A DNA stretch of 9,467 bases. Source: a bacterium (GTDB taxonomy: Bacteria > UBP18 > UBA7526). Within the stretch, counting starts at the first letter, position 1, and every line of letters starts with the position of its first letter. The translations under genes were made by a program, and so were the position numbers. Positions 1-5,502 of this stretch are shown piece after piece. The notes below the pieces were generated by a model. The model was not told the origin of the DNA. It saw only the letters and a list, made by a program, of their open reading frames with translations, and searched no databases. The stretch covers positions 1-9,467 of the forward strand of contig JAHIPW010000120.1 in the NCBI GenBank assembly GCA_018903055.1, read 5' to 3'.

Positions 1-1
1 A

Positions 2-316
2 GATGCTTCAATATTACAAAACAGAATATTATTCCCTTATCTCGGGTTAAGCACTGAGAATATTAAAGATAAAAGGTATCTTAATTATTTCCCGGGCAAC
101 CCAGTTGGATTAGCACAGATGAAAGAATTAGTTGATAGGGGCAACAAATACCAGTTTGCTGTTTCATTAGCCGCAGTTGATTTTAATGAGCTAAAAGCGG
201 TAGCTGATAAAGGTATAGAAGATCCAGAAATAGTAATGCCGCAAAAGTCAACATATTTCTGGCCGAAACTATTGAGTGGGATTATATTGTATAAGTTTGA
301 AAGGAAGGTGCTTTAA
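2..316 (+). CDS. DUF1015 family protein, C-terminal part (5' end outside window)
   Basis: The frame is open from base 2 without a start, so the gene begins upstream; about 104 C-terminal residues are visible. The ATG at 119 is internal. The tail reads MPQKSTYFWPKLLSGIILY, which I recognise as the conserved end of DUF1015 proteins (usually about 400 residues). The preceding stretch, with alternating hydrophobic strands and VADKGIEDPEIVMPQ, also fits. The stop lies one base before the ATG of a short serA, so the two are almost certainly cotranscribed. From family knowledge, DUF1015 genes often sit beside serA and serC. A role in serine or phosphoserine metabolism is therefore an inference from neighbourhood, not something shown by visible catalytic residues. 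Family assignment is fairly sure; biochemical function is unknown. Confidence 0.8.
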   Translation, partial: DASILQNRILFPYLGLSTENIKDKRYLNYFPGNPVGLAQMKELVDRGNKYQFAVSLAAVDFNELKAVADKGIEDPEIVMPQKSTYFWPKLLSGIILYKFERKVL

Positions 317-317
317 A

Positions 318-893
318 ATGAAAATACTAATCGCTGATGCATTTTCAAAAAATCTGCCAGATAAGTTAAAACCTTTTGGAAAAGTGACCGAAAACCTAAA
401 CGATTTACCAGAGGCTGACATTGTCCTAATAAGAAGTAAAACAGAAGCAAATAAAGAGTATATAGACAGAGCTGAAAACTTAAAAATGATTATCAGGGGC
501 GGAGTCGGGATTGATAATATTGACGTTGATTATTGTAAACAAAAAGGTATTATTGTCAAAAACACACCTAGCGCATCGTCAGTGGCAGTTGCCGAGCTGG
601 TATTTGCCCATTTATTATCTTTAAAGAGGCATATTGTAAGAGCACATACTACTACTAAAGCAAAAGGCTGGGAGAAGAAAAAGCTAAAGGGAACCGAGCT
701 TTATAAGAAAACTTTTGGTCTTATTGGCCTGGGCAGGATTGGCAGAGAAGTTGCCAAACGGGTCAGGGCATTTGGTATGGAAGTTATGGCATATGATCCT
801 TATGTGAAGGAATCTGATCTTGCTGAGATGGTAAGTTTTGATGAACTGTTAGCTGAATCTGATATTATATCATTACATATTCCAACTACCGAA
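318..893 (+). pseudogene. serA: serA (short type), N-terminal fragment, interrupted after residue 192
   Basis: This is the first two thirds of a D-3-phosphoglycerate dehydrogenase (3-phosphoglycerate plus NAD+ to 3-phosphohydroxypyruvate, first step of serine synthesis). The ATG at 318 follows an AAGGAAGG ribosome site; an in-frame ATG at 276 lies inside DUF1015 and is rejected. Visible features: substrate-domain motif IRGGVGIDNID (59-69), NTPSASSVAVAEL (82-94), the Rossmann dinucleotide loop GLGRIG (137-142), Asp160 ending the second NAD strand, and SDIISLHIPTTE (181-192). After Glu192 homology stops abruptly and the frame reads ten unrelated residues to a stop at 924. The missing part, starting at SNENIINKDT, is found about 2.65 kb downstream at 3540. 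The fragment lacks the catalytic Arg, Glu and His, so its product should be inactive. Confidence 0.85.
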
Positions 894-906
894 TATTGGA
901 TATTCG
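890..906. repeat. Perfect 7-3-7 inverted repeat at left insertion edge
   Basis: CGAATAT, spacer TGG, then ATATTCG. The left arm overlaps the last in-frame bases of the interrupted serA and the rest lies in inserted DNA. The right edge has a related TTCGAAT at 3539-3545. It may be a recombination footprint or chance in AT-rich DNA. Confidence 0.5.
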
Positions 907-996
907 TATCACTACATTTTGCCTGAAAACAGCATTTTTTGGTATTTTATCGTCGGGAACCTATTTTTGTTCGCCTTTCAACTGTCAAACTTGAGT

Positions 997-1025
997 CTTT
1001 AAAATGTTGGCTTTAAAAATGTTGA
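997..1025. repeat. Short imperfect tandem repeat, about 14 bp x 2
   Basis: CTTTAAAATGTTGG is followed directly by CTTTAAAAATGTTGAG. It lies in the untranslated stretch between the insertion edge and the serA stop codon. No function is apparent. No convincing terminator for the minus-strand serA was found between 907 and 1075. Confidence 0.45.
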
Positions 1026-1075
1026 GTATCCTTGTTTCAACCCTTCTTTAGTCCCAAAATACGGGGGTTTGATCG

Positions 1076-2245
1076 TTATTTTATTGCTCTCACCCTGATT
1101 ATATTCTCAATGGCTGCTATTTTTTCTATAGTTTTTTCGGTAACTTCTCTCGCAATGTCTACAATATTATAAGCAATATCACCCTTACTTTTATTAATCA
1201 TTCCAATAATATTCAGATTGGCTTTGCTGAAGACGGTAGATAACTGTGCTACCATTCCTGGAATGTTTTTATTAACAATGGTTAGGCGGCTGGTATCAGG
1301 GTTTCTCTCCAGTGAGCAGGCAGGGAAATTAACGGAATTAGTGATATTGCCATGTTCCAAAAAGTCTCTTATCTGGTTTACCACCATGCTGGCGCAATTA
1401 TCTTCTGCTTCTTCTGTGGAGGCACCGAGGTGCGGAATGCAAATAACTTTGTCCATATGTAGTAATTCATCATCCGGAAAATCTGTCACATAACTAGCGA
1501 CTATACCGTCAGCGATAGCTTTCTTAAGGTCTTCGCTATTAACAATGCCGTTTCGTGAAAAATTGAAAATGCGTACCCCCTTCTTCATCTGGGAAAATTT
1601 CTCCGCATCAAGCATGCCTTTGGTTTTATCATTAAGCGGCACGTGAATAGTGATGTAGTCGCTAGTGGCAATTAAGCGGTCCATACCTATGGCGCTTTTT
1701 ACTTCATTGGAAAGTTTCCAGGCGCTCTCCACGGAAATAAATGGGTCATATCCTTCTACCTCCATACCGAGAGACACCGCATCGTTAGCCACCATTATCC
1801 CTATAGTCCCTAATCCAATCACACCCAATTTTTTATTTTTTATTTCAAATCCGGCAAATTGTCCCTTGTTTTTTTCAACCAGCGCCGGCACTTCCGCTCC
1901 TTTACCTTTTAATGTTTTACAATATTCAATACCCGCAGGCAGATTTCTTGCGGAAAGTATCATTGAGGCAATCACTAATTCTTTCACTGCATTGGCATTC
2001 GCCTCCGGAGTATTAAAAACCACAACACCTCTGGCTGAGCATTTATCTACAGGAATGTTATTGACCCCAGTTCCTGCCCGTCCGACCGCTTGCAATGTTT
2101 CTGGAATCTCCATCTGTAGCATATCGGCACTTCTTACCAGAATCGCATCCGGATGCGTGATTTCAGCGCTTATCTCGTATTGGTCCAGAGGAAATTTTGA
2201 CAATCCTATCGGTGAAATTTTGTTCAGTGTTTTTATTTTGTACAT
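1076..2245 (-). CDS. serA: D-3-phosphoglycerate dehydrogenase with ACT domain
   Basis: Intact 389-residue cytosolic enzyme of the first committed serine step (3-phosphoglycerate to 3-phosphohydroxypyruvate, NAD+). Visible features: substrate domain GRAGTGVNNIPVD (55-67), NTPEANANAVKEL (78-90), Rossmann loop GLGTIG (144-149), Asp167, HVPLN (201-205), catalytic Arg231 in SRNG, a family-position Glu260 and catalytic His272 in PHLGAST. A C-terminal ACT domain (about 320-389, RLTIVNKNIPGMVAQL onward) is typical of serine-feedback regulation. Length and layout match the roughly 390-residue type seen in Firmicutes. It is clearly a different subfamily from the broken short serA around it, which has no ACT domain. 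The ATG has AAAGGGAG seven bases upstream. It lies 33 bp downstream of serC and should be cotranscribed with it. It probably replaces the disrupted copy. Confidence 0.95.
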   Translation of the reverse strand: MYKIKTLNKISPIGLSKFPLDQYEISAEITHPDAILVRSADMLQMEIPETLQAVGRAGTGVNNIPVDKCSARGVVVFNTPEANANAVKELVIASMILSARNLPAGIEYCKTLKGKGAEVPALVEKNKGQFAGFEIKNKKLGVIGLGTIGIMVANDAVSLGMEVEGYDPFISVESAWKLSNEVKSAIGMDRLIATSDYITIHVPLNDKTKGMLDAEKFSQMKKGVRIFNFSRNGIVNSEDLKKAIADGIVASYVTDFPDDELLHMDKVICIPHLGASTEEAEDNCASMVVNQIRDFLEHGNITNSVNFPACSLERNPDTSRLTIVNKNIPGMVAQLSTVFSKANLNIIGMINKSKGDIAYNIVDIAREVTEKTIEKIAAIENIIRVRAIK

Positions 2246-2278
2246 AGCCGACTCCCTTTAAAATTAATCACGCGGATT

Positions 2279-3367
2279 TTAAACTTTATTTTTTAATTCA
2301 AAATCCTGCATAAATTGAACCAACTTCTTCACTCCTTCTGGCGGCATTGCGTTGTAAATACTTGCTCTGCAACCGCCGACGCTGCGATGTCCTTTAAGAG
2401 TAACCAATCCTATTTTCTTAGCTTCATTCAGGAATTGATCAGTCAACTCATCTGTCGGCAAAGTGAAAGGTATATTCATAAAAGAACGGAACTTGGGATT
2501 GGTGACCGGCGCTTTATAGAGTTTTGATTCATCTATAGTTTTGTAAAGCATCTCCGCTTTGGCTTTGTTACGCTCTGCAATGGCTTTTACTCCACCCTCT
2601 GCTTTTACCCACTCAAAAACAAGCTTGGAAATATAAATGGCATAGCACGGTGGAGTGTTATATAGGGAAGTATTTTCGGCATGTATTTTATAATCAAGCA
2701 TGGTGGGAGTAATTGGCAAGGCATTTCCTACTAAATCTTTTTTCACTATGACTACCGTGACACCGGCTGGTCCAATATTTTTCTGCGCCCCGGCATAAAT
2801 AAGACCGAACTTAGTTACCTTATACTCTTCACCTAAAATGTTAGAAGACATATCCGCCACCAGCGGCACCTCACCAGTACTGGGCAGTTCCCTAATTGTC
2901 GTCCCTTCAATAGTATTGTTAGTCGTGATGTGGAAATAATCAGCATCTTGGGAGAACTTGGATTCATCCCATTTGGGAATTTCCGCAAAATTCTTATCTT
3001 CGGAAGAAGCTACCACATTTACCGTGCCATACTTCTTGGCTTCGGATATGGCTTTCTTCGCCCAGCTACCGGTATTGATATAGTCGGCCTTCTTGGATTT
3101 ACGAAAAAGATTAAGCGGCACCATGGCAAACTGCAGCGACGCCCCACCCTGTAAGAATAAGACATAATAAGTATCAGGAATATTCATAATTTCGCGTAAC
3201 GTCATTTCAGCACTCTGGATAATTTCTTCAAACTGTTTGGAGCGGTGGCTCATCTCCATCACACTCATGCCACTGCCTTTATAATCCAGCATCTCTTCGG
3301 CTGCCTTTTTTAGTACCGGCTCGGGCAACATTGCCGGTCCTGCTGAAAAATTAAATACTCTTGCCAT
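2279..3367 (-). CDS. serC: Phosphoserine aminotransferase
   Basis: Intact 362-residue PLP enzyme that converts 3-phosphohydroxypyruvate and glutamate to phosphoserine and 2-oxoglutarate, the second serine step, in the cytosol. It begins with the family signature FNFSAGPAMLPEPVL (5-19). SHRSKQFEEI (40-49) carries the phosphate-binding His41/Arg42 pair. GGAS (74-77) contacts the PLP phosphate, Asp172 (VADMSS) contacts the pyridine nitrogen, and Lys196 in GAQKN is the Schiff-base lysine. SVGGCRASIYNA near the C-terminus is also typical. Length is normal for bacterial SerC (about 360). The start ATG has AAGGAGGT eight bases upstream. It is first in a two-gene operon with serA, behind a consensus promoter about 140 bp upstream. 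No serB (phosphatase) is in view. Confidence 0.96.
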   Translation of the reverse strand: MARVFNFSAGPAMLPEPVLKKAAEEMLDYKGSGMSVMEMSHRSKQFEEIIQSAEMTLREIMNIPDTYYVLFLQGGASLQFAMVPLNLFRKSKKADYINTGSWAKKAISEAKKYGTVNVVASSEDKNFAEIPKWDESKFSQDADYFHITTNNTIEGTTIRELPSTGEVPLVADMSSNILGEEYKVTKFGLIYAGAQKNIGPAGVTVVIVKKDLVGNALPITPTMLDYKIHAENTSLYNTPPCYAIYISKLVFEWVKAEGGVKAIAERNKAKAEMLYKTIDESKLYKAPVTNPKFRSFMNIPFTLPTDELTDQFLNEAKKIGLVTLKGHRSVGGCRASIYNAMPPEGVKKLVQFMQDFELKNKV

Positions 3368-3476
3368 TATTGTTTACCTCCTTATTTAAACTGATAAGTA
3401 AACCAACGGGGATTTTGAGAATTAGTGAAAGTGAGATAGATTTTTCACTCACCAGATTTTTATAACCTCTGGTCAA
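3351..3476 (-). CDS. Possible serine-rich leader peptide overlapping serC start
   Basis: Between the promoter and serC, a strong AAAGGAGG (3483-3490) sits six bases before a TTG (3474-3476) opening a 41-codon frame. Residues 10-17 read SEKSISLS, four serines in eight codons. The frame runs past the serC ATG in another register and stops at 3351. Two small hairpins in the leader overlap each other: ACCAGA with TCTGGT, and GTGAG with CTCAC. This resembles amino-acid attenuation leaders, but there is no obvious intrinsic terminator, and TTG is a weak start. It may instead be a decayed gene start. Treat as a candidate. Confidence 0.3.
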   Translation of the reverse strand: MTRGYKNLVSEKSISLSLILKIPVGLLISLNKEVNNNGKSI

Positions 3477-3506
3477 ACTTAACCTCCTTTCGTTTACAAT
3501 GGTATT

Positions 3507-3535
3507 ATTATAATACAAAACAAAATAATTGTCAA
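3507..3535 (-). promoter_or_regulatory. Sigma70-type promoter of serC-serA
   Basis: On the minus strand: TTGACA (3530-3535), a 17-base spacer, then TATAAT (3507-3512). Both hexamers match consensus exactly. Transcription should start near 3500, giving a leader of about 130 bases before serC. The -35 box lies only four or five bases inside the right edge of the insertion. Confidence 0.85.
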
Positions 3536-3539
3536 TAGT

Positions 3540-3844
3540 TCGAATGAGAATATTATCAATAAAGATACCATCGCTAAAATGAAAAATGGGGTTATAATTA
3601 TTAACACTGCCCGAGGCTCAATAATAGATGAAGATGCATTGTATGAGGCTTTACAGTCTGGCAAGGTTAAAGCAGCAGCAATTGATGTTTAAAAAATGAA
3701 CCTCCAGAAGGAAGTAAATTGTTAGAAGCGGATAATGTACTGTTGACGCCCCATCTGGGAGCAAGCACTCATGAAAACATGGAAAGGATCGAAGAGATTA
3801 TAGTTGAACAGATTGGAGAATTTTTGGCAAGTAAGCCCCGTTAG
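3540..3844 (+). pseudogene. serA: serA (short type), C-terminal fragment, frameshifted
   Basis: This is the remainder of the serA begun at 318. Frame one (3540-3689) reads SNENIINKDTIAKM, then NTARGSIIDEDAL, which holds the catalytic Arg region, and ends AAAIDV followed by a stop at 3690. Restoring one base (expected DVF-KNEPPEG) re-opens the frame from 3692: KNEPPEGSKLLEAD, then LLTPHLGASTHENMERIEE with the catalytic His, ending FLASKPR and a stop at 3842. The lesion is in a T/A homopolymer (TTTAAAAAA), so sequencing or assembly error is possible. The insertion alone would still inactivate the gene. Rejoined, the protein would be about 293 residues without an ACT domain. The last codons and the stop lie in an inverted-repeat element, so the native C-terminus may have been longer. 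Confidence 0.85.
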
Positions 3845-3943
3845 ACTCTCAAATATCGTTCTGTAGTTTTTCCAATAGTTTTGATACCGACTCTAAATAG
3901 ATTAGTTATTCTCACATGTTGGTAGATTAGAGTCTAAACGGGG
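3836..3943. repeat. MITE-like element with 14/15 bp terminal inverted repeats
   Basis: CCCCGTTAGACTCT (3836-3849) is answered by AGAGTCTAAACGGGG (3929-3943), complementary except for one extra A. A third arm, GACTCTAAAT (3889-3898), can pair with ATTAGAGTC (3926-3934) as an alternative inner fold. The element is 108 bp and non-coding. It provides the stop of the serA remnant and ends six bases before the permease ATG, where its GGGG is the nearest thing to a ribosome site. Neither side has a T tract, so it is not a normal terminator. A possible TAA duplication flanks it but is too short to trust. A small non-autonomous transposable element is the likeliest reading. Confidence 0.55.
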
Positions 3944-3949
3944 TAAAGA

Positions 3950-4894
3950 ATGATTCATTTCCTAATTATACTCAAGAATTATATTGTTGAACTACTGCCC
4001 GTCTTAGCCATTGGATTCTTCTTAAGCGGCATCATTCATGAATTCCTTCCCACCGCCTGGGTGGAGAGGCACCTGGGAGGAAGAGGGATAAGACCCATTA
4101 TTTATGCCACTATTTCCGGAGCACTTCTTCCTCTATGTTGCTTTGGTGCCCTACCGGTGGCCGTTAGTTTCTACAAAAAAGGGGCACGTCTTGGGCCAGT
4201 TTTAGCCTTCCTTGTCGCTACTCCCGCTACCTCAGCCACCGCCTTTTTGGTAACCTATCGTCTCTTAGGGTTAAACTTCACCCTTTTCTTATGTCTTTCT
4301 GTTATTCTAATCGGTTTAACCCTTGGCCTCATGGGAAATCTCTTTAGACTCTCTCCTGCTCCTCATTCCCTCCATAGAGAAGATCCGGTCTGTGGAACCC
4401 ACCATCCCGGCTCCTCTCATTGCCGGGAAACCTTTGGAAAAGAGCCTCAGAAGTATGTGGGGGAGAGTAGACATAGAAAAGGTATCAGAGAAAGGATAAG
4501 ATCTGTCTTTAAATTTGGCTTCTGGGACCTATTAAAAGAGATCGGTCCAGAGTTAGCCCTGGGTTTAGTCTTAGCGGCTCTCATCATGGTTGTCACTCCC
4601 GTGGGAAGGCTGATTGAGAATTACTTAAGCGGAGGATTCGGTTATCTCTTTGCCCTTCCCTTTGGATTGGCCATATACATCTGCTCCACAGCGAGCGTTC
4701 CCTTAGTTCATGCTTTCTTAACCCAGGGGATGAATATTGGAGCAGGATTGGTCCTTTTAATTGTGGGACCGGTCACCAGTTTTGGTACTATCTTGGTTGT
4801 TAAAAAAGAGTTTGGCACAAGAATCCTATTCCTCTATCTGCTCGTTATCTGTGCCTTATCATTAATCCTGGGATATGGGTTCTCTAAAATGTAA
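3950..4894 (+). CDS. DUF318/ArsP_1-type metal or organoarsenical efflux permease
   Basis: A 314-residue inner-membrane protein with about eight hydrophobic segments. The first half carries LLPLCCFGALPVAVSFYKKG (59-78), then LAFLVATPATSATAF; the second half carries YICSTASVPLVHAF (243-256) and GPVTSFG. These paired re-entrant motifs match the predicted-permease family PF03773, which includes ArsP (trivalent organoarsenical efflux) and the SO_0444 copper/zinc group. The central loop (about 135-185) is rich in possible metal ligands: His139, His142, Cys148, His151, His152, His157, Cys158 and His175. It precedes arsR-acr3 on the same strand but has its own terminator, so it is a neighbouring unit rather than strictly in that operon. 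Family is confident. The substrate (arsenical versus other metal) is inferred from context. Confidence 0.85.
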   Translation: MIHFLIILKNYIVELLPVLAIGFFLSGIIHEFLPTAWVERHLGGRGIRPIIYATISGALLPLCCFGALPVAVSFYKKGARLGPVLAFLVATPATSATAFLVTYRLLGLNFTLFLCLSVILIGLTLGLMGNLFRLSPAPHSLHREDPVCGTHHPGSSHCRETFGKEPQKYVGESRHRKGIRERIRSVFKFGFWDLLKEIGPELALGLVLAALIMVVTPVGRLIENYLSGGFGYLFALPFGLAIYICSTASVPLVHAFLTQGMNIGAGLVLLIVGPVTSFGTILVVKKEFGTRILFLYLLVICALSLILGYGFSKM

Positions 4895-4948
4895 GGATAC
4901 GTTACTACTTGGTTGGATAAACATCATCATTTGTTTCCGAGAAAAATC

Positions 4949-4987
4949 TTCTGCTGCCTGAGATTACTTGGGGAGTAGAATTTTTTT
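4949..4987 (+). terminator. Factor-independent terminator after the permease
   Basis: TTCTGCTGCC (4949-4958) pairs with GGGGAGTAGAA (4970-4980), with one wobble and one mismatch, over an 11-base loop. Seven T follow (4981-4987). The T tract overlaps the -35 box of the arsR promoter, so the two units are packed together. Confidence 0.6.
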
Positions 4988-5014
4988 GACATTTATATGA
5001 ATATATGTTAATAT
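4986..5014 (+). promoter_or_regulatory. arsR promoter
   Basis: TTGACA (4986-4991), a 17-base spacer, then TAATAT (5009-5014, four of six consensus bases). It sits 32 bases upstream of the arsR ATG. The ArsR operator lies over the spacer and -10 box, so bound repressor would block RNA polymerase. Confidence 0.7.
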
Positions 5015-5020
5015 ATTCAT
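4997..5020. promoter_or_regulatory. ArsR operator palindrome
   Basis: ATGAATATAT, spacer GTTA, then ATATATTCAT: a perfect 10-4-10 inverted repeat. The ATGAA/TTCAT-bearing palindrome is typical of ArsR/SmtB operators. Its position between -35 and -10, just before arsR, predicts autorepression relieved by arsenite. Confidence 0.75.
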
Positions 5021-5045
5021 AAGATTGATTGAATGGGGGGAAATT

Positions 5046-5384
5046 ATGGAGAAGATGGGTAAATTATTCAGAGCTTTAGCGGATGAAACCAGATTGCGTA
5101 TTTATTTGCTTTTGCTGAAGGGAGAACTGTGTGTCTGCGAATTGGTAGATATACTGAATATGGAACAATCAAGGATTTCACATAGTTTAAGGGTTCTAAG
5201 AGAGGCGAGTCTTGTTGATGACCGACGGGAAGGTAAATGGATTATCTATTCGGTAAATCCAGAGATGAGCAGGAATGGAATTATCCAGGGATTAAGAGAT
5301 GAATTGAAATTATCAACTCAGGATTTAAAAAATCTTGATAGATGTAAGAAAGAGAAGTTAAGAGAAAAATGCAAGAAGAGATAA
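5046..5384 (+). CDS. arsR: ArsR family arsenite-responsive repressor
   Basis: A 112-residue winged-helix repressor. The N-terminal helix LFRALADETRLRIYLLLL is followed by ELCVCEL, the ArsR metal box whose Cys-Val-Cys pair binds As(III) in the classical E. coli-type regulator. The recognition helix region QSRISHSLRVLREASLV and the wing DDRREGKWIIYSV follow. The start was placed at ATG 5046, preceded by GGGGGGAAATT. A TTG at 5025 in frame would place that ribosome site inside the gene and is less likely. The gene lies directly behind its own palindromic operator and upstream of acr3, so it should repress itself and the efflux gene until arsenite binds. A cysteine/lysine-rich tail (DRCKKEKLREKCKKR) could add metal ligands but is not a recognised motif. 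Confidence 0.92.
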   Translation: MEKMGKLFRALADETRLRIYLLLLKGELCVCELVDILNMEQSRISHSLRVLREASLVDDRREGKWIIYSVNPEMSRNGIIQGLRDELKLSTQDLKNLDRCKKEKLREKCKKR

Positions 5385-5385
5385 T

Positions 5386-5475
5386 ATGTTATTAGAAATA
5401 TTAAAGGCAGGTTTAATTGTTTTAAGAAAATGTGTTGTTATTTTAATAACAGTTACAGGGAAAGAATATAATTAA
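5386..5475 (+). pseudogene. 29-codon frame resembling a permease N-terminus (possible relic)
   Basis: The frame starts one base after the arsR stop and encodes 29 residues, beginning MLLEILKAGLIVLRKCVVIL. The opening resembles the first helix of DUF318 permeases, which often follow arsR, but it ends after one hydrophobic segment. It could be the stump of a deleted permease, a translational bridge from arsR towards acr3, or chance. No other part of such a gene is seen before acr3. Confidence 0.3.
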
Positions 5476-5502
5476 TCTAGGGTGTTTGAAAAAGAGATAA
5501 TT

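Larger units (their letters stand above)
895..3539. other. ~2.65 kb insertion carrying serC-serA inside resident serA
   Basis: The left serA fragment ends in frame at GAA (891-893) and the right fragment resumes in frame at TCG (3540-3542). Joined, they give HIPTTE-SNENIINKDTIAKM, the spacing expected for the family, so the DNA between is an insertion. It contains only the serC-serA operon on the minus strand, its promoter and about 180 bp of downstream DNA. No transposase, integrase or clear target-site duplication is visible. The two ends, read inward, start TATTG(G/A), a weak terminal similarity. An inverted repeat, CGAATAT-TGG-ATATTCG, spans the left edge (890-906). Edges are uncertain by one or two bases. 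The mechanism is unknown. Confidence 0.75.

Noticed and set aside
276-317. ATG at 276 as serA start
   Set aside because: It lies inside the DUF1015 frame; ATG 318 has a good ribosome site and gives the normal family N-terminus MKILIAD.
1665-2261. Long plus-strand open frame opposite serA
   Set aside because: It is the antisense of a well-conserved serA with all motifs in the minus frame; its translation shows no family features and has no ribosome site.
890-3545. CGAAT at both insertion edges as a 5 bp target-site duplication
   Set aside because: Removing one CGAAT copy and the insert leaves serA out of frame with an immediate TGA. The in-frame join needs GAA followed by TCG, so the shared word is probably coincidental.
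3836-3943. Inverted repeat as a transcription terminator
   Set aside because: The arms are about 80 bases apart and neither side is followed by a T tract.
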